A DNA stretch of 64,000 nt from Planctomycetaceae bacterium (GTDB lineage: Bacteria; Planctomycetota; Phycisphaerae; Phycisphaerales; UBA1924), in assembly GCA_027487735.1 (NCBI GenBank), contig JAIYDA010000009.1, forward strand, positions 1 to 64,000, read 5' to 3'. A program made the translations under genes and the position numbers. Under the pieces are notes generated by a model. That model had not been told where the DNA came from. It saw nothing but the letters and a program-made list of their open reading frames with translations, and did no database searches. Below, piece after piece: positions 1 through 8,182 of this stretch; within the stretch, counting starts at the first letter, position 1; each line of letters opens with the position of its first letter.

Positions 1-1
1 C

Positions 2-451
2 GCGTGGGTCTGCGACGCAGGGCACCCATGCATGGCAACCGCGGGCACGGGCGACGTGCTGGCGGGCGCGCTGGGCGGGCTGCTGGGGCAGCACGTGGAG
101 CGCGCGCGGCGGACGACGCCAACCTCAAGCGGGCTGGGTGCGAGCGAGCTTGATGCGCTCCGCGCGCTCGCGATGGCAAAGCTCGGCAAGCTCGCGCAGC
201 ATGCGAGCGCTGCGAAAGCGCCGCCCGCGTCAAGCAATACAAGAACGCACCAGCAGATGTCGCTCATGGACTGCGTGAAGGTGGGCGTGCTGGCTCATGC
301 TCGCGCGGGCGAGGCGTGGGCCAGGCGCGCGGGTGCGAACGCCGGGCTCCTTGCGAGCGAGCTTGCCGATGAACTCCCCGCCCAGCTTGCACTGCTTAGC
401 GACGCAGCCGGAGGCGGACCTGGCTCTCTGCCCCATCCATCGACACCGTGA
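2..451 (+). CDS. nnrD: ADP-dependent NAD(P)H-hydrate dehydratase, C-terminal part (5' truncated by window edge)
   Basis: Frame 2 reads AWVCDAGHPCMATAGTGDVLAGALGGLLGQ, the GxxxMATAGTGDVLAG signature of the ribokinase-like dehydratase; C-terminal HARAGEAWARRAGANAGLLASELADELP also fits. Confidence 0.85.
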   Translation, partial: AWVCDAGHPCMATAGTGDVLAGALGGLLGQHVERARRTTPTSSGLGASELDALRALAMAKLGKLAQHASAAKAPPASSNTRTHQQMSLMDCVKVGVLAHARAGEAWARRAGANAGLLASELADELPAQLALLSDAAGGGPGSLPHPSTP

Positions 452-1754
452 CGTCGAGAGGCCTGCCCACAAACAGCCCCTCGCGCTCGAAGGCCTGCAG
501 GGCCTCGGTGGCGTTCGCCACATCCTTGCCTTCGATCTTCCGCAGGCGCTGCCCGGTCGCGAGCCCAGCGCGATCGGCCTCGCCCTCGGGCTGCACCTCG
601 ATCACGATCTCATCGCCCAGCTGCGCGAGGTCAAACCCGCCCTGCTCGATGAGCATGGGGCGGTAGCGCAGCACGCGCACTTCCTCGGGCATCGCGCCGA
701 TGGTCACGACAACTTCCTTCGTCTCGTTGCCACGGCGGACGTCGAACGTCACCTTCGTCCCGGCTTTGCGGCTAGAGATGAACGCCTGCAGCGTGTTGCG
801 ATCGGTCACGACCTCGCCATCAAACCGCGTGATGACATCGCCCGCTTGCAGGCCTGCCTGGTCGGCGGGGCCCGCGGGCGTCACGGCGTCGATTCGCACG
901 CCCCAGCCACGATCCATGTCGCGGCGGAAGTCCATCGACACGCCAATGAACCCGGGCGTGGGCACCGTGCCCGCGATGTATGCCTCTACGCGGCTCTCGA
1001 TCGTCTCAAGCGGAATCGCGAAGCTAATGCCCGCGCTCTGGCCCTCCACGTCGCCCTCGCTGTTCGCGGCGGTTGCGATCGCCACGTTCATGCCTACCAC
1101 GCGCCCGCGCACGTCCACCAGAGGGCCACCCGAGTTGCCAGGGTTCACCGCGGCGTCGGTCTGAATGAAGTTACTGACGGTGGCGAGACCCGCACCAGCC
1201 TGCGCGGTGCGACCAACGCCCGAGACGATCCCCTCGCTCATGCTGAACTTGTATCCAAAGGGCGAGCCAAACGCAAACACGCGATCGCCCTGACGCACAC
1301 GCTCGCCCGTGGCCCGTCGTGCCGCGATGATGCCCGCCTGCTCCTCGACCTTGATGACGGCGATGTCCGCGAGCGGATCGCTCGCGACAACCTCGCCCCG
1401 CAGCACACGACCATCGTGCAGTTGCACGCTCACGCTCTGCTGCGACCCCACCACGTGGGCGTTGGTCACGATGTGCCCAAGCTCGTCGTAGATCCACCCC
1501 GAGCCGCTGCTGCGAGACCACCGCCCAACGTCGATGTGCACCACGCTGGCCTCGACGCTGTCCGCCACGTTCCGCGTTGCCGCGTTGATGCGTTCGAGGA
1601 TGCTGTCGCTATCCAGCTCTGCCCTTGCAAGGGTGACGCGCTGCGAGGCAGCGGCCCCGGTGACGCGGCTGATAGCCGCTGGCACGACGAGCAACGCCGC
1701 ACCCGCCGTCAACAGGACAACCAGAGCAGGCCCGTAGCTCACGAACTGTCGCAT
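396..1754 (-). CDS. HtrA/DegP-like S1C serine protease with PDZ domains, N-terminal membrane anchor
   Basis: SGSGWIYDELGHIVTNAHVV, ADIAVIKV, QTDAAVNPGNSGGPLVD catalytic motifs; PDZ DAVTPAGPADQAGLQAGDVITRFDG. Start taken at MRQFVSYGP. Confidence 0.93.
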   Translation of the reverse strand: MRQFVSYGPALVVLLTAGAALLVVPAAISRVTGAAASQRVTLARAELDSDSILERINAATRNVADSVEASVVHIDVGRWSRSSGSGWIYDELGHIVTNAHVVGSQQSVSVQLHDGRVLRGEVVASDPLADIAVIKVEEQAGIIAARRATGERVRQGDRVFAFGSPFGYKFSMSEGIVSGVGRTAQAGAGLATVSNFIQTDAAVNPGNSGGPLVDVRGRVVGMNVAIATAANSEGDVEGQSAGISFAIPLETIESRVEAYIAGTVPTPGFIGVSMDFRRDMDRGWGVRIDAVTPAGPADQAGLQAGDVITRFDGEVVTDRNTLQAFISSRKAGTKVTFDVRRGNETKEVVVTIGAMPEEVRVLRYRPMLIEQGGFDLAQLGDEIVIEVQPEGEADRAGLATGQRLRKIEGKDVANATEALQAFEREGLFVGRPLDVTVSMDGAESQVRLRLRR

Positions 1755-1993
1755 GATGGTGCTTTCGATGCCGGGGGGCGGGCGGGCGCACAAACCCACG
1801 GATGAACCGATCCAGCCCGTGGCCCTTGTGCTATCGACCCGCAGCACCCTTGTCTTTGTTGCCAGAAAGGGCGATTTGGTTGCAAGATCGTGAAACTGCT
1901 GGCTTTCGAGCGTTCGCCCCCCTTGCCACCCGCGAGCCCACCACGCGTGCCCGAGAACGCCCCGCGCAGGCTGCCCGCGCTACTATGGGCCCC

Positions 1994-3199
1994 ATGCCCA
2001 AGAAGACCATCGCCAGCGTCGACGTCCGCAGCAAGCGCGTGCTCATCCGTGTCGATTTCAACGTCCCCATCGAGGACGGCGCAATCACCGACGACCGCCG
2101 CATCCGCGAGGCCCTCACGACGATCAAGAGCGTGATCGACCGGGGCGGGCGATGCATCCTCATGAGCCACCTGGGCCGCCCCGAGGGCAAGGGTTTTCAG
2201 CCCGAGTTCAGCCTCCGAATCGCCGCCGACAAGCTCAGCCAACTTCTGGGCAAGCCCGTGGGCTTCCCGAGCAATGACTGCACCGACGCAGCTTCGGCAG
2301 CCGCCGTCGCAGCCATGAAGGACGGCGACGTGCTGCTGCTCGAAAACGTCCGCTTCCAGGCGGGCGAGAAGAAGGGCGAGGCAACCTATTGCGCGAAGCT
2401 CGCTGCCTACGGCGACATCTACGTGAACGACGCCTTCGGCACGAGCCATCGCGCCGAGGGCAGCATGGTGGGCGTGCCCAAGGCCATGACGGGCAAGCCC
2501 AAGGTCATGGGCTTCCTCGTCGAGAAGGAGATGAAGTATCTCGACGCGGCGGTGGGCAAGCCCGTCAAGCCCTTCATCGTGATTCTGGGCGGAGCCAAGG
2601 TGAGCGACAAGATGGCCTGCATCGAGAACCTGCTGCCCAAGGCCGACACGATCATCGTGGGCGGAGCAATGGCCTACACCTTCCTCGCGGCCCTGGGCAA
2701 GAAGGTGGGCACTAGCCGCGTCGAGGCCGACCGCATCGCCGACGCGAAGAAGATCATCGACCATGCCGCCCGCAGCAAGTGCGAGTTGCTGCTGCCCGTG
2801 GACCATGTCTGCGGCACGGTCTTCAGCGAAGATGGTGGCGACATCGAGGTCTTCGACGAGAACATCAAGGACGGCTTCATGGGCCTGGACATTGGCCCCA
2901 AGACGCAGACGAAGTACGCCCTTGCCATCCGCAAGGGCAAGACGATCGTCTGGAACGGGCCCATGGGCGTGTTTGAGTGGCAGGCCTTTGCCACGGGCAC
3001 CAACCAGGTCGCGAAGGCACTCGTCGATGCCACCAAAAACGGTGCAACCACGATCGTGGGTGGTGGCGACAGCGCAGCCGCCGTCGAGAAGTTCGGGCTC
3101 GCAAACAGCCTGAGCCACGTGAGCACGGGCGGCGGCGCAAGCCTCGAGATGCTTGAGGGCAAGAAGTTCGAGAGCGTTGAGCTGCTGGATAATGCGTGA
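1994..3199 (+). CDS. pgk: Phosphoglycerate kinase
   Basis: KRVLIRVDFNVPIEDGAITDDRRIREALTTI, LMSHLGRPEG, VWNGPMGVFEWQAFATGT, TTIVGGGDSAAAVEKFG, LSHVSTGGGASLEMLEGK. Confidence 0.98.
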   Translation: MPKKTIASVDVRSKRVLIRVDFNVPIEDGAITDDRRIREALTTIKSVIDRGGRCILMSHLGRPEGKGFQPEFSLRIAADKLSQLLGKPVGFPSNDCTDAASAAAVAAMKDGDVLLLENVRFQAGEKKGEATYCAKLAAYGDIYVNDAFGTSHRAEGSMVGVPKAMTGKPKVMGFLVEKEMKYLDAAVGKPVKPFIVILGGAKVSDKMACIENLLPKADTIIVGGAMAYTFLAALGKKVGTSRVEADRIADAKKIIDHAARSKCELLLPVDHVCGTVFSEDGGDIEVFDENIKDGFMGLDIGPKTQTKYALAIRKGKTIVWNGPMGVFEWQAFATGTNQVAKALVDATKNGATTIVGGGDSAAAVEKFGLANSLSHVSTGGGASLEMLEGKKFESVELLDNA

Positions 3200-3239
3200 G
3201 CTGACTGGCTGAGCTGACTGGCTGAGGTGACTGGCTGAG
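3198..3239. repeat. Short tandem repeat, unit GAGCTGACTGGCT (13 bp), about 3 copies with one mismatch, directly after the pgk stop
   Basis: Read directly: gagctgactggct gagctgactggct gaggtgactggct gagc. Confidence 0.85.
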
Positions 3240-3339
3240 CGGTGCGAGCACGCGAAGTACGGAGCGATGAGCGATTCGCTCGCGCTTGGGCCGCTTCAGT
3301 TCCGCTTCATGTCGCGCTGCCGCGCAGAGAGGATGTCGC

Positions 3340-4212
3340 ATGCACTGGCACCTGCGCACAACCTCGCTCGATTGCTCTCGCCCGCAGTTGGTGGGCATTC
3401 TCAACGTCACGCCCGACAGCTTTGCCGCTGTTGGGCGCGAGCCCGATGCCGCGCTCGCGGCGCGCCACGCCAAAACGCTCGCGGACGAGGGAGCCGCGAT
3501 GCTCGACATCGGCGCCGAGAGCACCCGCCCCGGGGCAGCGAGCGTGCCACCTGAGGAGCAGCTCCGCCGGTTGCTACCCGTGCTGCACGCGCTGGGCGAG
3601 GATGGCTTGCTCTCGCGCTGCCCAGTGAGCATCGACACCACCAGCAGCCTCGTGGCGGAGCGAGCACTCGACCTCGGCGCCCAGTGCATCAACGACGTCT
3701 CAGGTGGCACCGCCGACCCGCGGATGCTGCGCGTCGTTGCCGAGCGCGCCTGCGGATTCATCGTTATGCACCGCGTGCAACCACCCGCACGCGACGCCTA
3801 CAGCGATCGCATGCCCGCCCCACTGCTCGCTGGCAGCGGCGTGGACGAGGTGCGCGACACGCTCGCAAGGCTGCGCGACGCGGCCCTGCACGCGGGCGTG
3901 CAGGCAATCCGCATCGCGCTCGACCCCGGGCTGGGCTTTGGCAAAACCGTCGAGCAGAATCTCGCGCTCATCGCCGCAACGCCCAGGTTGCTCGCGCTTG
4001 GGCACCCGATCATGAGCGCCCTCTCTCGCAAGAGCTTCGTGGGGCGCGTGGGCCTTGGGCGAGAGAGCACGCCCGAAGAGCGACTGCCCCCAACCCTCGC
4101 CTTCTCGCTGCACCACGCCTTGCTTGGGGCGAGCCTGCTGCGTGTGCACGACGTTGGGGCCCACGCCGCTGCCCTGCGCGTGCAAAGTGAGCTGCGGAAC
4201 ATTGCGGATTAG
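3340..4212 (+). CDS. folP: Dihydropteroate synthase
   Basis: LVGILNVTPDSF, GAAMLDIGAESTRPGA, CPVSIDTTSSLVAERALDLGAQCINDVSGG, IALDPGLGFGKT, ALSRKSFVG. Confidence 0.96.
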   Translation: MHWHLRTTSLDCSRPQLVGILNVTPDSFAAVGREPDAALAARHAKTLADEGAAMLDIGAESTRPGAASVPPEEQLRRLLPVLHALGEDGLLSRCPVSIDTTSSLVAERALDLGAQCINDVSGGTADPRMLRVVAERACGFIVMHRVQPPARDAYSDRMPAPLLAGSGVDEVRDTLARLRDAALHAGVQAIRIALDPGLGFGKTVEQNLALIAATPRLLALGHPIMSALSRKSFVGRVGLGRESTPEERLPPTLAFSLHHALLGASLLRVHDVGAHAAALRVQSELRNIAD

Positions 4213-4253
4213 CCGTTGCCTCGCCCCGCGCTCTGCTGGTTCTATTCTTCCGC

Positions 4254-5075
4254 GTGCCAAAGCCCCGCGTGCTGCATGATGAGTTCTTCAAGCTCGCCAA
4301 AGAGAAGGGCTTCGTCGCGCGCAGCGCGTTCAAGCTGCTGGAGATTCAAGAGAAGCGCCGGCTCATCCGCGGCAGTGACCGCGTGCTCGACCTGGGCTGT
4401 GCGCCGGGCAGCTGGCTGCAAGTGCTCGACCAGAACCTCGGGCCCAAGGCACGCATCGCGGGCATCGACCTTTCTGCCGTCACCGCCCCGCTGTCCGAAC
4501 GCGTGCGCACCATGCAGGGCGACATCTACACCACGCCCCCCGAGGTGCTGCTCGCGCTGGGTGGCCTCACGCCCGAGCAGATCGCGGCGGGCGCGAAGTT
4601 TGACGTGGTCATCAGCGACATGGCCCCCAACACCAGCGGGCACGGCGACGCCTTTTTGTCCTCGCGCCTCTGCGAGCGCATGCTCGACATGCTGCCCAGC
4701 CTCCTCAAGCCCGGCGGCAAAGCCCTCATGAAGATTCTGGAAGGTGAGCCAACGCCCGACACCATCGCCCGCACGAAGAGCGTCTTCGTCGAGGCGGGCA
4801 CCACCAAGCCCAAGGCCAGCCGCGACGTCTCACGCGAGATCTTCATTTGGGGCTGGGGCTACAAGCCGCCCGCGACGACAAAGCGCGCGCTGCCCGCGCC
4901 CGCTGCGAGTGCGCCCACCTCGCCCGCCTCGCCCGCCACCAGCACACGCAAGCCCGCTCAGTCGGCGAGCCCGTCGGAGGCTTTGACGGCGAAGACCTCG
5001 CGCACGGTGCGCAGTGCCTCGCGCAAGGAGGGCGGTCGCGCCCCAGCAGCTCGGCGCAAGGCTCCTAAGCGATAG
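4254..5075 (+). CDS. rlmE: RlmE/FtsJ-family 23S rRNA (uridine-2'-O) methyltransferase with long basic Ala/Pro/Ser-rich C-terminal tail
   Basis: FVARSAFKLLEIQEKRRLIRGSDRVLDLGCAPGSWLQVL, DVVISDMAPNTSGHGD, KPGGKALMKILEG (K-D-K-E tetrad pattern). GTG start. Confidence 0.93.
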   Translation: MPKPRVLHDEFFKLAKEKGFVARSAFKLLEIQEKRRLIRGSDRVLDLGCAPGSWLQVLDQNLGPKARIAGIDLSAVTAPLSERVRTMQGDIYTTPPEVLLALGGLTPEQIAAGAKFDVVISDMAPNTSGHGDAFLSSRLCERMLDMLPSLLKPGGKALMKILEGEPTPDTIARTKSVFVEAGTTKPKASRDVSREIFIWGWGYKPPATTKRALPAPAASAPTSPASPATSTRKPAQSASPSEALTAKTSRTVRSASRKEGGRAPAARRKAPKR

Positions 5076-6064
5076 AGCTCGCGAATCGCACGGGCAAACT
5101 GGGTGTAGCTCTCGAGCAGGGAGAGCTCGGGGTCGTAAACGTGCGTGGGCTCGCTCGCCAGCCCGTTCAGCTCGACGATGCGGAAGCCCTCGCCTCTGCG
5201 GAGCAGTTCGTCGCTGGTGTAGCGCACGTCAAACCGCCCAAAGTGCAAGCCCGGGACATGGTCCGCCAGCCAGTCGCAACGCTCACGAAGTGCCTCCGTC
5301 GCGAGGTGCGAGCTGTCGACGAACATCGTGCCCTGGCAGTGATTGCCCGAAACGGCGAGGACCACCCGCTCGCCCCGCGCCGGCACGTTCATGGCTCGCT
5401 CGCCAAGACGCCGCAAAAACACGCCCGCCTGCAAGCGAAGCCTGGGATGAGCGAGCACAAGCTGTCCGAGTCGCTGCACGCCATCGCCCACGACGCTCGG
5501 AAACACCTTGCCCGTGATGCCCAGAATCCTGCCTTGCTTACTCCCTGCCTCGCGCGCGTAGAGAATGCCGCACTCGTGCGGCCCCGGATCAAACGCCTGG
5601 ACGATGGACGCACCTTGATGCAGCGCGAGCGCCGCGCGGGCGGCCTGCATCGTGCGAACGAGGCGAAGCCCCTGACCCCGGCACCCACGATCGGGCTTGC
5701 AGATGAGCGGGAAGGCGAAGTTTGGGTCGGTGGTGTGCAGGTGCTCGAATGCCGCCTCCCGCCGCTCGGGCGGGCCTTCGGGCACGAGGGCAGTCGCGGG
5801 CTTCCAGCCCTCGGGAAGCTGCGTCAGAATCTCCATCTTGCTCTCGCCCGCGAGCATCGAGAGCGGGCCCGGCGCGTTCGCGATGAAGGGGAGCGTCAGG
5901 CACCTCTCTCTCGCGCCGCAGAGCGCAAACCAAGGCACCAGCGGCGCATACGCCGCCCATGTGGGCCAGAACTCCCAGAACAGCCACTTTGCCAAGCGCG
6001 GCGGCAGCGCACGCACAATCGCAGCGCGGACGGGGCCAGGCGTCCACAACGGGCGATCGCTCAA
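4958..6064 (-). CDS. ATP-grasp-like carboxylate-amine ligase domain protein
   Basis: FPLICKPDRGCRGQGLRLV, HQGASIVQAFDPGPHECGILYAR, GRFDVRY...FRIVELNGLASEPTHVYDPE: lysine/glycine loop and terminal E-x-N metal site typical of ATP-grasp. Confidence 0.75.
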   Translation of the reverse strand: MSDRPLWTPGPVRAAIVRALPPRLAKWLFWEFWPTWAAYAPLVPWFALCGARERCLTLPFIANAPGPLSMLAGESKMEILTQLPEGWKPATALVPEGPPERREAAFEHLHTTDPNFAFPLICKPDRGCRGQGLRLVRTMQAARAALALHQGASIVQAFDPGPHECGILYAREAGSKQGRILGITGKVFPSVVGDGVQRLGQLVLAHPRLRLQAGVFLRRLGERAMNVPARGERVVLAVSGNHCQGTMFVDSSHLATEALRERCDWLADHVPGLHFGRFDVRYTSDELLRRGEGFRIVELNGLASEPTHVYDPELSLLESYTQFARAIRELYRLGALRRAAGARPPSLREALRTVREVFAVKASDGLAD

Positions 6065-6900
6065 CGCGGGAGATTGCGGTGCTGCGGTGGACAGAGGGTG
6101 TTCTCGTGCAAGGCTGCGTCGCGCGACGCGCTGGAGACCGCTGCCCTGGCAAGGGCCAGCTCATGCTCGCTGACGCTTGGTGCTTCAGGATACCAGCGAT
6201 CGGTGTAGCGCAACCGCACGCGATGTCCGAGCAACTCGCACACCGTAGTGCTCACGGTGCGAGCGTCTTCGCGATCCATCATCACGCTCGCCGCCCTTCG
6301 CTCAGGCCAGGCATGGGCATGGAACACATCTTGAGAATGGGGCGCTGGGCTGCTGAGCACGACCCGCTCGAAAAGCTCGCTCCGTGGTCGCACCACGAGG
6401 TCGTCGCCCAGCGATGACGACGACCAGACGCGTGGCGCGTCGAGCGGCGACCGCTCCACGCGGATCGCCTGCTGCGATGGAGCACGCCGAGCCTCGAGCA
6501 CCTGCGCTCCCACCACCGCGATGAGCAAGAACGGACCGAACTCCAGCGCGCTCAACCCTGCGAGCATCGCGGCAACGCCGTCAAGATCGGGCTGCGCGAG
6601 TGCACCCATCACGAGCTCTCCCCGGCTGCGCATCGCGGGCTGGGGCCGGGCTGCGTGCTGCTCGCCAGCAACCGGCGCGACCTCGCGCTGCGTCGTCTGA
6701 TTCAGCAGCGTGACGAACATGCCCAGGTCGTTGGCGCCGATCCACGAGCCGAGTCCTTGCGGATCAATCGGCGCGAGCAGCGTGCGCTCACCCACGCGGC
6801 GAAGCGAGGGCACACTCGCCCGCGGGCGCGTGCGTTTCTCGTCGCGATTGCTCACGAGCCTCGGGCCTTGCGGGGTGGAAAGCAGCGACACCGTGCACAT
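6061..6900 (-). CDS. NRDE family (TANGO2-like) protein
   Basis: N-terminus MCTVSLLSTPQGPRLVSNRDEKRTRPRA with conserved Cys2 and NRDE motif. Confidence 0.85.
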   Translation of the reverse strand: MCTVSLLSTPQGPRLVSNRDEKRTRPRASVPSLRRVGERTLLAPIDPQGLGSWIGANDLGMFVTLLNQTTQREVAPVAGEQHAARPQPAMRSRGELVMGALAQPDLDGVAAMLAGLSALEFGPFLLIAVVGAQVLEARRAPSQQAIRVERSPLDAPRVWSSSSLGDDLVVRPRSELFERVVLSSPAPHSQDVFHAHAWPERRAASVMMDREDARTVSTTVCELLGHRVRLRYTDRWYPEAPSVSEHELALARAAVSSASRDAALHENTLCPPQHRNLPR

Positions 6901-6902
6901 GT

Positions 6903-7517
6903 CTAGCTTTGCCGCTCCTGCGCGCGGGAAGCCGTCGCGCTGCCCGCATCGATCGGTGTGCCCGGCGCATAGCCAAAGGTGCGCGGCAAGGAGGACGCCT
7001 CGTCGCTCCGAGCGATCAGCATCCGGATGATCGCCATGTGGTGGATGGTGTGCCCATGCACGAACGCGAGCTCGCGCTCCAAGGTCGAAGCCATCGGGGC
7101 GGGCGGGCTATCGCGAAAGATCGCAAGCTCGATGGCGATGGGAGCAGCGAAGTCGCTGCGACGGAGCCCCTCCAGAAACGCGCGAGCCTCCCGCAGATCA
7201 CAGATTGCGCGCGGCAGGTCGGTCTCGACCGCTGTGCCGCGCGAGCGCGACTCGTAGCACGCGCAGGCACCCTCGCTTGCCGCCCGCAACGCCCAGACGT
7301 GATCGATGGTGTGCCGCACGTGCTTGCCCACGGTGCTCGCGAAGGCCGGGTCGAGCAGCGTGCTCTGATAGGTGCGAGGCGAGATCGCCGCGAGGGCATG
7401 CTCGAGGTCAAACAGTGCCGCGGCAATAGCCCGAGCAAACTGCTCGCCAAGCTCACCAGGGCCACCGGGGGCATTTGCGCGACGGAGCGGGTTGGATGTC
7501 GTGGGTGTGGGGTGCAT
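6903..7517 (-). CDS. DinB-like four-helix metalloprotein
   Basis: GKHVRHTIDHVWALR and AFVHGHTIHHMAIIRMLIA His clusters, about 200 aa. Start at MHPTPTTSNP. Confidence 0.75.
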   Translation of the reverse strand: MHPTPTTSNPLRRANAPGGPGELGEQFARAIAAALFDLEHALAAISPRTYQSTLLDPAFASTVGKHVRHTIDHVWALRAASEGACACYESRSRGTAVETDLPRAICDLREARAFLEGLRRSDFAAPIAIELAIFRDSPPAPMASTLERELAFVHGHTIHHMAIIRMLIARSDEASSLPRTFGYAPGTPIDAGSATASRAQERQS

Positions 7518-7644
7518 CGTGACGAGGGTGCGGTTGGAGGCTGCGTTGCACAGTGAACTCGCAGGGCACACCGGGCTATGCCGCACGTGCGAAGCGACGG
7601 GACACTGCAAAGGAACGAACAGACAGCAGAACAGCTTTGCCAGA

Positions 7645-8085
7645 CTAGGCCCGCTGGAATCTGGCCAGAATATCCAGCAGCTGGCGGCGCCGCAGCACGA
7701 GCACGAGCCCCGCGAGGACGAACGTCGTGACCGCCAGCCCAAACAGCAGCCCGCCATCACCCTGCACCTCGATGCCCAGCTTCGTCAGGTGGCTGCCGAT
7801 CGCGCCGACCATGACGCCCATCGCGAGCCCCGCCCCAAACACCGCTAGCCGCGGAATGAGCAGCAGCGCCACAGCGATGAGCTCGACCACGCCCGAGCCC
7901 AATCTTCCCCATGGCTCGGCACCGAGTGTGCTGAAGATGAACTTTGATTCCGGAGCGCCGGTGAACTTGAAGAACAGCGTCTGGGCGAGGATGCCCGCCG
8001 CGATGACCTGCGCGATCCAACTCACGATCAGGGGCGTGCCTGAGAGTGAACTTGGGGAACCGACTTGCTGGCTGGACGAATGCAT
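7645..8085 (-). CDS. DoxX-like small integral membrane protein
   Basis: Four predicted TM segments; ILAQTLFFKFTGAPESKFIFSTLG...GRLGSGVVELIAVALLLIPRLAVFGAGLAMGVM. Confidence 0.75.
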   Translation of the reverse strand: MHSSSQQVGSPSSLSGTPLIVSWIAQVIAAGILAQTLFFKFTGAPESKFIFSTLGAEPWGRLGSGVVELIAVALLLIPRLAVFGAGLAMGVMVGAIGSHLTKLGIEVQGDGGLLFGLAVTTFVLAGLVLVLRRRQLLDILARFQRA

Positions 8086-8182
8086 GCAACATCTCCGCGA
8101 TGAAGGCCCCAGAGCCGTTCAAGCCCTGCTGCCCAGCACATTCGTCGGCGCAGCCCGCGAAAGGTTTCAGAAAAAACGCGTT

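Noticed and set aside
297-1805. 502-aa plus-strand ORF opposite the HtrA-like protease
   Set aside because: His/Arg/Ala/Leu-rich mirror-frame ORF typical of high-GC antisense; the minus-strand reading contains complete protease motifs.
1739-3118. 459-aa minus-strand ORF opposite pgk
   Set aside because: Antisense artefact; pgk is unambiguous on the plus strand.
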